A stretch of DNA of 11,836 nt, from NCBI GenBank assembly GCA_005877655.1, contig VBOC01000014.1, positions 1-11,836 of the forward strand, written 5' to 3'. Shown here one piece after another: positions 1 through 8,454 of this stretch. Position numbers and translations under genes: made by a program. Every line of letters begins with the position of its first letter. The stretch's first letter is position 1. The notes under the pieces were generated by a model that worked only from the letters and a program-made list of their open reading frames with translations, ran no database searches and had not been told where the DNA came from. This stretch comes from Ignavibacteria bacterium. GTDB lineage: Bacteria; Bacteroidota; Ignavibacteria; UBA10030; SZUA-254.

Positions 1-1
1 C

Positions 2-325
2 TTCCGGCCATCGCCCGGCGAGCTGACGAGCTTTCATCTGCCGGGCGGTTTCGGGGTTCGGTGCGACACGCATTGCTACGCGGGTTATCACGTTCCGCCG
101 TTTTACGATTCATTGCTCGCGAAGTTGATCGTCTTCGCCCCCACGCGCGCCGAGGCGGTGCAGAAAATGGCGGGCGCGCTCGAGGAGTTTACGGTCGAGG
201 GGGTGCATACGACGATCCCGTTTCACCGCAGGGTGATGCGAAACGATGTTTTTAAGAGCGGAAACTATGACACCTCCTTCCTGGAGCGGCATTATCAGAA
301 GGATGGATCAAAAGAACCCACATGA
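2..325 (+). CDS. accC: Biotin carboxylase subunit of acetyl-CoA carboxylase, C-terminal part (5' end outside window)
   Basis: The frame is open from the window edge and encodes about 107 residues of the C-terminal biotin carboxylase domain. Recognisable family stretches are [13 protein letters not shown], a following [15 protein letters not shown] segment, and the closing [11 protein letters not shown] region. The enzyme carboxylates biotin on the AccB carrier with ATP and bicarbonate, the first half-reaction of malonyl-CoA synthesis in the cytoplasm. The protein stops about 12 residues after the SFLE motif, with no carboxyltransferase or biotinyl domain attached. This argues for a stand-alone AccC rather than a pyruvate or propionyl-CoA carboxylase fusion, although a separate biotin carboxylase subunit of another carboxylase cannot be excluded. 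The stop TGA lies 13 nt before the gcvH start. The missing upstream part probably follows accB, but this cannot be seen. Confidence 0.93.
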   Translation, partial: FRPSPGELTSFHLPGGFGVRCDTHCYAGYHVPPFYDSLLAKLIVFAPTRAEAVQKMAGALEEFTVEGVHTTIPFHRRVMRNDVFKSGNYDTSFLERHYQKDGSKEPT

Positions 326-342
326 ACATCGCGCAATCATGA
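322..342 (+). other. Six-codon reading frame bridging accC and gcvH
   Basis: An ATG overlaps the accC stop as ATGA (322-325). It opens a six-codon frame encoding MNIAQS, whose TGA overlaps the gcvH ATG as a second ATGA (339-342). I see no good Shine-Dalgarno sequence for gcvH, so a ribosome ending on accC could in principle step through this frame and reinitiate on gcvH. The overlaps are seen directly. A coupling function is inference, and chance is a real alternative for so short a frame. Confidence 0.25.
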
Positions 343-719
343 ACTTCCCCGATAATCTCAAGTATACGAAGGACCACGAGTGGATCCGAGTCGAGGGGGA
401 TGCGGGCGTTGTCGGCATCACCGATTACGCACAGAGCGAGCTCGGCGATATCGTGTTCGTTGAGCTTCCCGGCAAAGGGAAAAAAGTCCGGCAGGGCGAG
501 AGCTTCGGCACGATCGAAGCGGTCAAGGCGGTTTCCGACCTGTTCGCGCCGGTCTCGGGAGAGGTCGTGGACGTGAACGCAGAGCTGGAAAAGACGGCGG
601 AGCTTATTAATAAGGAGCCGTTCGGCTCCGGATGGATCATGAAGATAAAGATCGCCAAGAAAGAAGAACTAGGGGGACTCCTCTCGGCTCAACAATATCG
701 GCAGCTAGTCGGAAAGTGA
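339..719 (+). CDS. gcvH: Glycine cleavage system H protein (lipoyl carrier)
   Basis: This 126-residue protein matches the usual GcvH length and pattern. It opens with [14 protein letters not shown], continues with [19 protein letters not shown], and carries the lipoylation site in [11 protein letters not shown]. The modified lysine should be Lys63. The C-terminal region contains a GSGWIMKIK segment and a family-like tail ending in QLVGK. The protein shuttles the aminomethyl group released by GcvP to the T protein, and its lipoyl arm is reoxidised by dihydrolipoamide dehydrogenase. I chose the ATG at 339 because family members begin a few residues before the LKYT motif. An in-frame ATG at 303 would overlap accC and add twelve unlikely residues. 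No strong ribosome-binding site precedes 339. The stop overlaps the GTG of gcvP, so the pair is almost certainly co-translated. Confidence 0.96.
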   Translation: MNFPDNLKYTKDHEWIRVEGDAGVVGITDYAQSELGDIVFVELPGKGKKVRQGESFGTIEAVKAVSDLFAPVSGEVVDVNAELEKTAELINKEPFGSGWIMKIKIAKKEELGGLLSAQQYRQLVGK

Positions 720-3589
720 GCGACGCCCAGGATTTTTCCCGCCGGCACATTGGCCCGGACGACTCCGAGATCCGGGAGATGCTCGCAGAGCTGGGGGTAG
801 GATCGCTCGAAGAGCTGATTCTTTCCGCGGTCCCCGAACGGATCCGCACGCGGCGCCCGCTCGATCTTCCGGCCGCAAGCCCGGAGCACGAGGTGCTGCG
901 CGAGCTCAGGGAGATGGCATCCAAGAACAAGCTCTACCGCTCGTTCATCGGCATGGGATATGCGGATACGATCACTCCGACGATTATCCAGAGAAATGTC
1001 CTGGAGAATCCCGGATGGTACACCGCGTACACTCCCTACCAGGCGGAGATCGCGCAGGGCAGGCTGGAAGCGCTGGTGAACTTTCAGACGATGGTCGTCG
1101 ACTTGACCGGGCTGGAAATCGCCAACGCCTCGCTTCTAGATGAAGCGACTGCCGCGGCGGAGGCGATGCGGATGTTTCAATCGGTCAAGGGGCGCTCGAC
1201 GGGGGGAACCTTCTTCGTTTCTCAAGGCTGCCATCCCCAGACGATCGACGTTGTCCGGACGAGGGCGACGCCGCTCGGCATTACGGTCGTCGTGGGAGAT
1301 TGGCAGAGCTTCCGCTTCACCGAACCGGTATTCGGCGCCCTCCTCCAGTACCCCACCTCCGACGGCGCGGTTAATGACTACGCTCCTTTCTGCGAGCGCG
1401 CCCACAAATCCGGGGCGCTTGTAGCCGTCGCAGCAGACCTCTTGGGCCTCACGCTTCTCAAGCCGCCGGGTGAGTTCGGCGCGGACGCTGCGGTCGGGAA
1501 CACGCAGCGGTTCGGAGTCCCGCTCGGATACGGGGGCCCGCATGCCGCATATTTTGCGACGCGGGATTTGTACAAGAGGTTGATGCCGGGACGAATCATC
1601 GGCGTCTCCGTCGACGCGCAAGGCCGCCCTGCCCTGAGGATGGCGCTCCAGACGCGCGAGCAGCACATCCGCCGTGAGAAAGCCACCTCCAACATCTGCA
1701 CCGCACAGGTTCTCCTCGCGGTCATGGCAAGCATGTATGCAGTCTACCACGGCCCGGAGGGTCTGAAGGCGATCGCAGGCCGGATTCATTGCCTGACCAA
1801 GATCCTGGCCGCAGGATTGAAACGCCTGGGCTTCAAGAATCTGCATGAAGAATTCTTCGACACCATTCATTGCCCTTCTGATTATGATACGAGACTATAT
1901 CTGGAATCGGCGCTGCACTCGGAAAAGATGAACATCCGCTGGTTCGATGATCATTCGTTCGCAATCGCGCTCGACGAACTCTCTTCCGAAGACGAGGTTG
2001 GGACTCTTCTTCAGGTATTCGGGCGCAATCGGCCATCGATCGAAATGCCAGGTCTTGCCGGCCGCATCCCAACCGGCTACGAGGGAAGCCAGCAGCGTAC
2101 GTCCGGCTATCTGACTCATCCGGTTTTCAATATGCATCATTCCGAAACGAAAATGCTCCGGTACATCCGGTCGCTGGAGGAGCGCGACCTATCGCTCACG
2201 ACGAGCATGATTCCGCTCGGCTCGTGCACGATGAAACTCAATGCGACAACCGAGCTCATCCCGGTGAGCTGGTGGGAATTCAGCGAGATGCACCCGTTCG
2301 TCCCGGTGGAGCAGGCCGAGGGGTACCATGAGCTGTTCGCCCGGCTTGCATCGGCACTTAAAGAAATCACCGGATTCTCCCGCATTTCCCTTCAGCCGAA
2401 TTCCGGGGCCCAGGGAGAGTACGCAGGACTTCTCGCGATCCGGGCCTATCACGAAAAGCGCGGGGACGGCGCGCGCGACGTCTGCCTGATCCCCTCGTCC
2501 GCGCACGGCACCAACCCGGCGAGCGCGGTGATGGCCGGGATGCGGATCGTCGTCGTTCAGTCGAAATCGGACGGGACGATCGACGTAGACGACCTGGCGC
2601 AAAAAGCCCGCGAGCATTCGAAAGACCTCGCCGCCTTCATGGTAACCTATCCCTCGACGCACGGCGTCTTCGAAGAGGGGATCATCGAAATTTGCGACAT
2701 CATCCACCGCAGCGGCGGTCTGGTGTACATGGACGGGGCGAATATGAACGCGCAGGTGGGGCTCTGCAGACCCGCGGAACTGGGCGCCGACGTCTGCCAT
2801 TTGAACCTGCACAAGACCTTCTGCATCCCTCACGGAGGCGGGGGCCCCGGAGTGGGTCCGATCGGTGTGGTGGAAAAACTCGCCCCGTTTTTGCCCACTC
2901 ACCCGATCATCCCGATCGACGGTAACGGCGGGGTGGGGGCGGTTGCCGCGGCTCCGTGGGGAAGCGCGGGGATCCTGATGGTCTCGTGGGCGTACATTGC
3001 CCTGATGGGCCCCACTGGTTTGACCGATGCGACGAGGATTGCCATCCTGAATGCGAACTACATGGCAAAACGCCTTGAAGGCTCTTACCCCGTGCTGTAT
3101 CGCGCCGCGAACGGGACGGTGGCGCATGAGTTCATCCTCGACACCCGCCATCTCAAAGAATCCTCCGGGATCGAGGCGGAGGATATTGCAAAAAGATTAA
3201 TCGATTACGGGTTTCACGCCCCTACGGTTTCCTTCCCCGTTGCGGGGACGCTCATGATCGAGCCGACCGAGAGCGAGGCAAAGGATGAGCTCGACCGGTA
3301 CTGCGACGCCCTCATTGCGATCCGGCGCGAAATTGAAGAAATCGAACGGGGGGAGGCGGACCGAACGAACAATGTCCTGAAGAATGCCCCCCACACGGCG
3401 GAGATGATCGCGAAGGAAGAGTGGAGTTATCCCTACTCCCGCGAGAAGGCGGCCTTCCCCGCTCCGTGGACGCGCAGCCGCAAATTCTGGCCGGCGGTCG
3501 GCCGGATCAACAGCGCCTACGGCGACCGCCATCTTGTCTGCACCTGTCCGCCGGTTGAAGCCTACGGCGAAGTTAAGGCCGAGGCATGA
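716..3589 (+). CDS. gcvP: Glycine dehydrogenase (decarboxylating), P protein, full-length single-chain form
   Basis: From the GTG at 716 the product is 957 residues, the normal length of the single-chain P protein. It decarboxylates glycine with pyridoxal phosphate and loads the aminomethyl group on GcvH. The N-terminal half has the DFSRRHIGP opening and the [20 protein letters not shown] motif. The C-terminal half has [26 protein letters not shown] and the cofactor-binding [18 protein letters not shown]. The Schiff-base lysine should be Lys700. The frame extends upstream to 632 inside gcvH, but those residues do not resemble the family. The GTG overlaps the gcvH stop in a GTGA, and its product begins just before the conserved opening, which supports this start. 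No gcvT is adjacent, so the T protein is presumably encoded elsewhere. Confidence 0.96.
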   Translation: MSDAQDFSRRHIGPDDSEIREMLAELGVGSLEELILSAVPERIRTRRPLDLPAASPEHEVLRELREMASKNKLYRSFIGMGYADTITPTIIQRNVLENPGWYTAYTPYQAEIAQGRLEALVNFQTMVVDLTGLEIANASLLDEATAAAEAMRMFQSVKGRSTGGTFFVSQGCHPQTIDVVRTRATPLGITVVVGDWQSFRFTEPVFGALLQYPTSDGAVNDYAPFCERAHKSGALVAVAADLLGLTLLKPPGEFGADAAVGNTQRFGVPLGYGGPHAAYFATRDLYKRLMPGRIIGVSVDAQGRPALRMALQTREQHIRREKATSNICTAQVLLAVMASMYAVYHGPEGLKAIAGRIHCLTKILAAGLKRLGFKNLHEEFFDTIHCPSDYDTRLYLESALHSEKMNIRWFDDHSFAIALDELSSEDEVGTLLQVFGRNRPSIEMPGLAGRIPTGYEGSQQRTSGYLTHPVFNMHHSETKMLRYIRSLEERDLSLTTSMIPLGSCTMKLNATTELIPVSWWEFSEMHPFVPVEQAEGYHELFARLASALKEITGFSRISLQPNSGAQGEYAGLLAIRAYHEKRGDGARDVCLIPSSAHGTNPASAVMAGMRIVVVQSKSDGTIDVDDLAQKAREHSKDLAAFMVTYPSTHGVFEEGIIEICDIIHRSGGLVYMDGANMNAQVGLCRPAELGADVCHLNLHKTFCIPHGGGGPGVGPIGVVEKLAPFLPTHPIIPIDGNGGVGAVAAAPWGSAGILMVSWAYIALMGPTGLTDATRIAILNANYMAKRLEGSYPVLYRAANGTVAHEFILDTRHLKESSGIEAEDIAKRLIDYGFHAPTVSFPVAGTLMIEPTESEAKDELDRYCDALIAIRREIEEIERGEADRTNNVLKNAPHTAEMIAKEEWSYPYSREKAAFPAPWTRSRKFWPAVGRINSAYGDRHLVCTCPPVEAYGEVKAEA

Positions 3590-3680
3590 TGGAGCGGCCG
3601 ACCATTGTAGGGGCGCTGAGTCCGGCGAATATCACACGGGATTTCGCTCCCAAGCGAGGCTCGCTCAACAGACGAAGGGG

Positions 3681-4925
3681 ATGAACCAGGAGTTCCCTCG
3701 TCCGGATCCGCCCGGCAATCGTACGGTTCCTCCCCGCCGGATTCTCCCAGTGATCATTCTCTCACAGTTTTTCGGGACTTCGCTCTGGTTCGCGAGCAAT
3801 GCCGTCCTTCCCGAACTACAGTCTCACTTGAATCTTCACGGTGACCTCGTCGGCATCACGACGTCGGCGGTCCAATTCGGCTTCATCCTTGGGACCCTGG
3901 GCTTTTCGTTTTTCGGACTGCCTGATCGCCTCTCTCCGAGAATTCTCTTCGCAGCATGCTCTCTTGCGGGGGCTCTGTTCAACGCGCTCGTGCTTGTGCT
4001 CGCGAGCGGACTTCCCTCTCTCATCGTGCTGCGGTTCCTGACCGGCGTTGCGCTGGCCGGAATCTATCCGGTGGGAATGAAAATTGCCGCCGGCTGGTAT
4101 CGGGAAGGTCTCGGGAACGCCCTCGGATTTCTTGTCGGCGCTTTGGTTCTGGGGACATCCTTTCCCCATCTTTTGAAAAGCGCCGGTCCCGCGTACGGGA
4201 CAGGTTCTGCAAACGGGATCCCCTGGGAGGGCGTCATCCTCGCAGTCTCGATCATTTCCGCTCTCGGGGGGATCCTGATGTACCTCCTCGTGCCGGACGG
4301 CCCGTGGAATACGCAACGGGCGAAATTTGACGCCGGATCATTGCGTGCAATTTTCCGCACGGAGGGAGTGCGCTCGGCGGCCTTCGGATATTTCGGGCAC
4401 ATGTGGGAGCTCTATACCTTCTACGCTTTTCTCCCATTCCTCCTCTCGGTCTATCGATCGGGCGGACCCGGCGCCGGCTTCAACACGTCCCTCTGGGCCT
4501 TCGCGATCATCGCCGCAGGCTCGCTCGGCTGCGCCGGAGGAGGAATCGCATCCAATCGGTGGGGGAGCGCGCGAGTCGCACTGGCGCAGCTTGCTCTCTC
4601 TGGCGCCTGCTGCATCGTGTCCCCGCTTTTATTCCGGCTGCCGGTTCAGATCTTTCTCGCCGTGTTGCTTCTCTGGGGCATCGTCGTTGTCGGCGACTCG
4701 CCCCAGTTTTCGGCGATGGTGGCGAGGTATGCCCCGTCGAACTCCCTCGGTTCAGCACTAACAATAGTGAATTGCATCGGATTTGCGATTACGATTGTGA
4801 GCATCGAGGTCACATCGTTTCTGTCGCACTATGTCGGTGCGAAGTATCTGTTCTTGTTCCTGGCCCTCGGTCCGGCGATCGGGCTCTTCTATTCGCGGCA
4901 GCTTCTGCAGGAGAAAGCTGCGTGA
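3681..4925 (+). CDS. Major facilitator superfamily transporter, substrate unknown
   Basis: This is a 414-residue polytopic membrane protein. I can pick out twelve hydrophobic segments, roughly at residues 20-45, 52-75, 83-105, 110-136, 145-165, 180-202, 225-250, 262-285, 293-314, 318-345, 350-375 and 380-402. The division into two six-helix halves, a polar linker around residues 203-222 and a Gly-rich fourth helix ([17 protein letters not shown]) fit the MFS fold. I do not recognise a substrate-specific subfamily. The start at ATG 3681 follows GAAGGGG closely. The frame stays open back to 3534 within gcvP, but that part is charged and not transporter-like. Its stop codon overlaps the guaA GTG, so translation is probably coupled, which might hint at a purine-related role. 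That is speculation from context only. Confidence 0.88.
   Translation: MNQEFPRPDPPGNRTVPPRRILPVIILSQFFGTSLWFASNAVLPELQSHLNLHGDLVGITTSAVQFGFILGTLGFSFFGLPDRLSPRILFAACSLAGALFNALVLVLASGLPSLIVLRFLTGVALAGIYPVGMKIAAGWYREGLGNALGFLVGALVLGTSFPHLLKSAGPAYGTGSANGIPWEGVILAVSIISALGGILMYLLVPDGPWNTQRAKFDAGSLRAIFRTEGVRSAAFGYFGHMWELYTFYAFLPFLLSVYRSGGPGAGFNTSLWAFAIIAAGSLGCAGGGIASNRWGSARVALAQLALSGACCIVSPLLFRLPVQIFLAVLLLWGIVVVGDSPQFSAMVARYAPSNSLGSALTIVNCIGFAITIVSIEVTSFLSHYVGAKYLFLFLALGPAIGLFYSRQLLQEKAA
4909..4913 (+). promoter_or_regulatory. Ribosome-binding site of guaA, inside the transporter gene
   Basis: AGGAG lies eight nucleotides before the guaA GTG at 4922 and supports that start over any other. It sits within the last codons of the upstream transporter gene. 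Confidence 0.65.
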
Positions 4926-6469
4926 TTCAGTCCCGGGAGCTTATCCTCGTCCTCGACTTCGGTTCGCAATATTCTCAGCTTATCGCGCGGCGGGTGCGGG
5001 AGCTGGGGGTCTATTCCGAGCTCCATCCATTCAACCTCCCCGCCGGGAAAATCCGGTCGATGAATCCTAAGGGGATTATTCTCTCGGGCGGGCCGGCGAG
5101 CGTGTACGATCGGGATGCGCCGCTTCCCGCCGCGGAGCTCTTCGAGTTGGGGATGCCAATTCTCGGGATCTGTTACGGGCTCCAGGTGATTGCGCACCGC
5201 TTGGGCGGGCGGGTCGATCCCTCCGCGAAAAGGGAATACGGCGCCGCAACAGTTTCGATTGACGATGCGAGCGATTTATTCCGCGGGATCGAAGGCGACC
5301 GGACGCCGGTCTGGATGAGTCACGGCGACGCACTCGTGAAAATGCCGGCCGGCTTCGAGCGGATCGCCCACTCGCCGAGTTCGCCGATCTGCGCGATCAG
5401 AAATAAGGAGCGACAAATTTTCGGCGTGCAGTTTCACCCGGAGGTCGCGCACACGGCCAGGGGGAAGGAGATCCTGAGGAACTTCCTCTATTCCGTATGC
5501 GGATGCCAGGGCGGCTGGAATGCCGGTTCGTTTGTCGAGGATAAAACCGGCGAGATTCGCGCCGAGGTCGGAATTCAGAACGTCATCTGCGCGCTCAGCG
5601 GAGGGGTGGATTCTTCGGTGCTTGCAGTGTTGCTTCACAGGGCGATAAAGGACCAGCTCCGCTGCATACATATCAACAACGGCCTGATGCGGAAAGGCGA
5701 GAGCGACTCGGTCCTTCAACTCCACCGCGAACGTTATCATTTTAACGTCGCCTATGTCGACGCCACCGAGACATTTCTTGCAGGGTTACAGGGGATCACC
5801 GACCCTGAACAGAAGCGGAAGATCATCGGAAGAACGTTTATCGAGATTTTCGAACAGGAAGCGCGCAAGATCGGGAATGTGGGGTACCTCGCCCAGGGCA
5901 CGTTGTATCCGGACGTGATCGAATCGACGTCGTTCCGGGGCCCATCCCACACAATCAAATCGCACCACAACGTGGGAGGCTTGCCGGAGACGATGCATCT
6001 GAAGCTGATCGAGCCGTTTCGCGAACTGTTTAAAGACGAGGTCCGCGAAGTGGGCCGGCTTCTCGGCCTTCCCGCGGAACTCATCGGCCGGCACCCGTTC
6101 CCCGGTCCCGGCCTTGCCGTAAGAGTCATCGGAAGCATTGGACCGGAAAAGCTTCAAATAGTCCGCGCCGCGGATCAAGTCTTCGAAGAGGAGATCCGGA
6201 AGGCGGGATTGTACGACTCTCTGTGGCAGGCCCTTGCCGTACTGTTGCCCGTCCATACGGTCGGCGTGATGGGAGATCAGCGAACGTACGATCAGGTCGT
6301 TGCGCTTCGCGCCGTGACGAGTTTGGACGGAATGACCGCCGATTGGGCCCAACTTCCCCCCGGCCTCCTTGCGACCGTTTCAACCAGGATTGTAAACGAA
6401 GTGAGGGGAGTAAACCGTGTTGTATATGACATCAGCTCGAAACCCCCCTCGACAATCGAATGGGAATGA
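4922..6469 (+). CDS. guaA: GMP synthase (glutamine-hydrolysing)
   Basis: The 515-residue product has the two-part layout of bacterial GuaA. The N-terminal class I glutamine amidotransferase shows [19 protein letters not shown], the nucleophile in GICYGLQ (Cys84) and the GVQFHPEV motif (His172, Glu174), completing the Cys-His-Glu triad. The ATP-pyrophosphatase part has the P-loop [10 protein letters not shown] (residues 224-233). It is followed by the [14 protein letters not shown] motif and the dimerisation domain ending in [19 protein letters not shown]. It converts XMP, ATP and glutamine to GMP in the cytoplasm. The GTG start overlaps the transporter stop as GTGA and has a good ribosome-binding site. 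All key residues are present, so the enzyme should be active. The frame upstream of 4922 is a shadow of the transporter gene. Confidence 0.97.
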   Translation: MIQSRELILVLDFGSQYSQLIARRVRELGVYSELHPFNLPAGKIRSMNPKGIILSGGPASVYDRDAPLPAAELFELGMPILGICYGLQVIAHRLGGRVDPSAKREYGAATVSIDDASDLFRGIEGDRTPVWMSHGDALVKMPAGFERIAHSPSSPICAIRNKERQIFGVQFHPEVAHTARGKEILRNFLYSVCGCQGGWNAGSFVEDKTGEIRAEVGIQNVICALSGGVDSSVLAVLLHRAIKDQLRCIHINNGLMRKGESDSVLQLHRERYHFNVAYVDATETFLAGLQGITDPEQKRKIIGRTFIEIFEQEARKIGNVGYLAQGTLYPDVIESTSFRGPSHTIKSHHNVGGLPETMHLKLIEPFRELFKDEVREVGRLLGLPAELIGRHPFPGPGLAVRVIGSIGPEKLQIVRAADQVFEEEIRKAGLYDSLWQALAVLLPVHTVGVMGDQRTYDQVVALRAVTSLDGMTADWAQLPPGLLATVSTRIVNEVRGVNRVVYDISSKPPSTIEWE

Positions 6470-6665
6470 CTAATCGCGAATGCGTGTAAATAATCGACCT
6501 TCCGGCATCCCGAACGAAGACAGGGTGACAGCCTCTACTTGACAAGCTGGAAGGGCTCGAATCGGGATCCAATCTTTCACGGGCGGCCGGATTGAGCGCA
6601 GTCGTGAGCCGCATCACCGGTTTTCGTTGAGGCGGATCACGCGCATGCATTCCGCGGGATGTGGC

Positions 6666-6707
6666 GGCGATCAAAGGGGAAGCACGATTTACCGGTTTAT
6701 GATCGCC
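6666..6707. repeat. 8-bp inverted repeat just upstream of a promoter
   Basis: GGCGATCA at 6666-6673 is exactly complementary to TGATCGCC at 6700-6707, with 26 nt between them. The right arm ends six nucleotides before the -35 box at 6713. It could be an operator or the stem of a transcript from upstream. No regulator gene is nearby and no T-run follows, so a role is unproven. Confidence 0.35.
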
Positions 6708-6712
6708 CCCCA

Positions 6713-6741
6713 TTGACATTCATCCGGCATTCAGGTACATT
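6713..6741 (+). promoter_or_regulatory. Promoter for the lytic transglycosylase gene
   Basis: TTGACA (6713-6718) and TACATT (6736-6741) are separated by exactly 17 nt. Transcription would begin near 6748, giving a leader of about 65 nt before the TTG start at 6813. The -35 box is a perfect consensus match and the -10 box matches TATAAT at four of six positions. Confidence 0.65.
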
Positions 6742-6801
6742 CCTTTAGTTCCCTACCTAAGTATTTGTTTTTAATCGTAATCCGCTCACTCTCAATTATG
6801 T

Positions 6802-6806
6802 GGAGG
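6802..6806 (+). promoter_or_regulatory. Ribosome-binding site that decides a TTG start
   Basis: GGAGG lies six nucleotides before the TTG at 6813. The only in-frame ATG nearby (6798) precedes this site, so it cannot use it. The site therefore favours the TTG. Confidence 0.6.
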
Positions 6807-6812
6807 TATCCC

Positions 6813-7541
6813 TTGCAATTGAGAATTACGACATATGGCCACATCCTGCCGCTTGCCGCACTCTTCGTTTTCGGGGCCGAGAAATGCTTCGACCCCCTGT
6901 CACCCGAAGATGTCTTGAAGGCAGCGCGGGAGAACTCCCTTGTAACAGAGGGGAGCCGTGCGGTATCGGGAGACCCTTCTTTGTCGAATTTCGAGAATGT
7001 TGAATTTCGGGCAGTAAAGCGTTATTCTGCACTGTATGGGGTCGATTACAGGCTGATTCTGGCGATTATCAAACAAGAATCGCAATTTGATGAGGAAGCG
7101 CGAAGCGAGCGAGGAGCGATCGGCCTCATGCAAATCATGCCTGTCACGGCGATGGAAATCCGTGATAAACTTGATCTGGCCGGGACCGGCCACCCCGTTG
7201 AAAATATCCGTGTCGGGGTCTACTATTTTTCAAAACTCTATTCGCATTTCAAAGGAGTGAGGGCGAGAGATCGCCTTCGCCTCGCGCTTGCCGCCTACAA
7301 TGCGGGGCCTGCCAGAATTTGTGACGCTCAGGTGCTCGCAGCCTACATCGGCGAGAACCCCGGAAGCTGGTCGTCGATACAAAGCACCCTGCCCCTCCTG
7401 TCGAAGCGATGCTATTCGCTCCACGAAACGGTCTGGCCGAACGGCAAACCCCCGAGCGGATATTTCGGAGAGGCCCACCAGACGATCGACTATGTCACGA
7501 GCGTCGTAAAGACCTACTCCGAGTATCAGTCGGCGATGTAA
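6813..7541 (+). CDS. Small exported lytic transglycosylase (SLT domain)
   Basis: The 242-residue product begins with a short basic stretch and a hydrophobic core (HILPLAALFVFGA), which looks like a signal peptide, so it should act in the periplasm on peptidoglycan. The SLT catalytic domain follows at about residues 70-200. It contains the general-acid glutamate Glu89 in AIIKQESQFD, the GAIGLMQIMP motif and ALAAYNAGPARI. Such enzymes cleave the MurNAc-GlcNAc bond to form 1,6-anhydroMurNAc. No LysM or other wall-binding domain is visible. Cys25 is preceded by AEK, not a proper lipobox, so a lipoprotein is unlikely. I prefer TTG 6813 because GGAGG sits at ideal spacing. Starts at 6765 (TTG) or 6798 (ATG) would only lengthen the N-terminus. 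It has its own promoter and appears to be monocistronic. The exact MltC/Slt subfamily is not clear. Confidence 0.88.
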   Translation: MQLRITTYGHILPLAALFVFGAEKCFDPLSPEDVLKAARENSLVTEGSRAVSGDPSLSNFENVEFRAVKRYSALYGVDYRLILAIIKQESQFDEEARSERGAIGLMQIMPVTAMEIRDKLDLAGTGHPVENIRVGVYYFSKLYSHFKGVRARDRLRLALAAYNAGPARICDAQVLAAYIGENPGSWSSIQSTLPLLSKRCYSLHETVWPNGKPPSGYFGEAHQTIDYVTSVVKTYSEYQSAM

Positions 7542-7587
7542 CGAGAGTCACACCGGCACGTTTTTTTCTCCGGCGGCTTGTTTTTGC

Positions 7588-7616
7588 TTGACACAGCCGA
7601 TGTCCTTCCCTATATT
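7588..7616 (+). promoter_or_regulatory. Strong promoter-like sequence without an evident gene
   Basis: TTGACA (7588-7593) and TATATT (7611-7616) are spaced by exactly 17 nt. This is the best consensus match in the window. Transcription would start near 7623 and run rightward towards the 3' end of the minus-strand arginine decarboxylase gene. No clear coding region follows, so it may drive a small RNA, a small protein or antisense transcription. Confidence 0.6.
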
Positions 7617-7622
7617 AGTCCT

Positions 7623-7805
7623 CCACTGGATCACTTTGCTACGCACGATTTAATCAAATGCCCCGATTGGAACGACGTTTCAGTCGAGAGCACCGGAGGT
7701 ATTGAATTGCTCGGGAGGCGGTTCGGGTACTCTTCGGTGTCTTCGGCTCTTGATCGGCGTGTCGGCAAGATGCCCCTCAAGTTACCGGGGTCGTTGAGGA
7801 GGGGA
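7623..7805 (+). ncRNA. Possible small structured RNA behind the orphan promoter
   Basis: Downstream of the promoter three hairpins can be drawn. CGAC/GTCG pairs 7673-7676 with 7683-7686. CACCG/CGGTG pairs 7691-7695 with 7735-7739, with GAG/CTC continuing inside. CCTCAA/TTGAGG pairs 7775-7780 with 7794-7799, extended by two C-G pairs past a bulged A. It does not match the tRNA, SRP RNA or tmRNA patterns I know. No terminator T-run follows, so the 3' end is a guess. This is a hypothesis, not an identification. Confidence 0.2.
7773..7802. terminator. Hairpin just beyond the arginine decarboxylase stop
   Basis: The stem CCTCAA/TTGAGG with two further C-G pairs encloses a 13-nt loop and lies 5-8 nt past the minus-strand stop codon. 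It could end or protect the decarboxylase mRNA. Neither strand has a T-run after it, so an intrinsic terminator is doubtful. Confidence 0.3.
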
Positions 7806-7807
7806 TC

Positions 7808-8341
7808 TCAGGGTAGGAGAATGGCGCTCGCAAGAACGGTCGTCCAGAGTCCGTTCTTGTCGCCTTCGGCTGACTGCGTAATATTGTAGGTCTTCACGAT
7901 CTTGTAAAGCTTCTCCCGTTCATCCCATCCGGTGTCCGCATTAAACTCCACCCCAAGCGTGGTCGCGAGCATCGTGGCCGCAAGGTCCTCCGCGTACTCT
8001 CCCGCTTTTTCATCGGTCTCGCCGTAGGGGTGATGTTCGGACAGGTAGCCGTACTGGGTGCTGTCTGCTGGCGTGGCGACTCCGAGCGAGGCTGCGATGA
8101 GACGGTTGGGCTCATTGGTGGCATTGCGAGCCATGACGGCGAAGGTGATCTGTCCCGCCTGCAGAAGTTGCAATCCGTCTTCCGCCGGTATGCGTTTGCA
8201 TCCCGCCGGATAGATGCTGGATACCGTCACCAGGTTGCACTTCTCAATCTTCGCATCGCGCAACGCGAGCTCGAACGATTGGAGGTAGTCCTTGTGGCGG
8301 CCGACTCCTTTGGTGAAGAAAATCTTTGAGGGTATGTACAC
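7808..8341 (-). CDS. pdaD: Pyruvoyl-dependent arginine decarboxylase
   Basis: The 177-residue product follows the PvlArgDC pattern through its length. It contains [15 protein letters not shown], where self-cleavage between Ser41 and Ser42 should turn Ser42 into the pyruvoyl cofactor and split the proenzyme into a small N-terminal beta and a larger alpha chain. It also has the conserved [23 protein letters not shown] region. The enzyme converts arginine to agmatine, the first step of one route to putrescine and other polyamines. It is unrelated to the PLP-dependent SpeA. The start is GTG at 8341, with AAGGAG eight nucleotides upstream. It lies downstream of smpB on the same strand with a 113-nt gap, and I see no clear promoter of its own. 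No agmatinase or agmatine deiminase gene is nearby, so the next pathway step is encoded elsewhere. A histidine decarboxylase relative is much less likely given the sequence. Confidence 0.92.
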   Translation of the reverse strand: MYIPSKIFFTKGVGRHKDYLQSFELALRDAKIEKCNLVTVSSIYPAGCKRIPAEDGLQLLQAGQITFAVMARNATNEPNRLIAASLGVATPADSTQYGYLSEHHPYGETDEKAGEYAEDLAATMLATTLGVEFNADTGWDEREKLYKIVKTYNITQSAEGDKNGLWTTVLASAILLP

Positions 8342-8349
8342 TTCTGGAG

Positions 8350-8355
8350 CTCCTT
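8350..8355 (-). promoter_or_regulatory. Ribosome-binding site of the arginine decarboxylase gene
   Basis: On the minus strand this reads AAGGAG, eight nucleotides before the GTG at 8341, and fixes that non-ATG start. Confidence 0.65.
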
Positions 8356-8419
8356 CAGATCGTGAAATGTAGTTGGGAATCTAGTGTCGAACAGGCGTGA
8401 ACTCTAAGGGTCGGGCGGG

Positions 8420-8437
8420 GGAACCGGTGCAGGTTCC
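8420..8437. terminator. Hairpin downstream of smpB
   Basis: GGAACC (8420-8425) and GGTTCC (8432-8437) form a six-base-pair stem around a six-nucleotide loop. It lies 17 nt past the smpB stop on the minus strand. There is no T-run, so it may be a weak terminator or an mRNA-processing signal between smpB and the decarboxylase gene. Confidence 0.35.
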
Positions 8438-8454
8438 GGTGCGCTCTCAAGGTC

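Larger units (their letters stand above)
6470..6812. other. Gene-free stretch between guaA and the lytic transglycosylase gene
   Basis: I see no convincing gene here. A 95-codon minus-strand frame (6432-6719) resembles nothing I know and overlaps the guaA end. The stretch holds an 8-bp inverted repeat (6666-6673 with 6700-6707), a promoter (6713-6741) and a leader of about 65 nt. ACCGGTTT occurs twice (6616-6623 and 6691-6698). No hairpin with a T-run marks the end of guaA. CCTTCC (6498-6503) and GGAAGG (6549-6554) could pair but are far apart. Confidence 0.5.
7542..7807. other. Intergenic stretch between two convergent genes, containing a plus-strand promoter
   Basis: The lytic transglycosylase gene ends on the left and the arginine decarboxylase gene ends on the right. 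Between them are T-runs at 7561-7567 and 7581-7585, a near-consensus plus-strand promoter, and several possible hairpins. I see no recognisable gene. A 60-codon plus-strand frame from TTG 7707 to 7889 has GGAGG at 7695-7699. It runs antisense into the decarboxylase gene and has no family resemblance. Confidence 0.5.

Noticed and set aside
303..338. Longer gcvH starting at ATG 303
   Set aside because: It would add twelve residues not found in the family and overlap accC. AGAAGG lies directly against that ATG, too close to serve as its ribosome-binding site.
1136..1870. A 244-codon minus-strand reading frame opposite gcvP
   Set aside because: It is a shadow of gcvP codon bias, without recognisable domains or a ribosome-binding site that I could see.
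2189..3151. A 320-codon minus-strand reading frame opposite gcvP
   Set aside because: It lies entirely antisense to a well-conserved gene, has Arg/His/Pro-rich composition typical of GC-rich shadow frames, and resembles no family.
6539..6567. A second TTGACA (6539-6544) downstream of guaA
   Set aside because: At 17-nt spacing the -10 position reads TCGGGA, which is not a plausible -10 box.
6432..6719. A 95-codon minus-strand frame in the guaA downstream gap
   Set aside because: It overlaps the guaA 3' end and the promoter region, and its composition and sequence give no sign of a real protein.
6873..6890. Lipoprotein signal at Cys25 of the lytic transglycosylase
   Set aside because: The residues before the cysteine are AEK. 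Charged Glu and Lys at these positions do not fit a lipobox.
7691..7740. tRNA-like impression from a GGTTCGGGTAC segment
   Set aside because: No seven-base-pair acceptor stem, anticodon arm or CCA end can be assembled around it.
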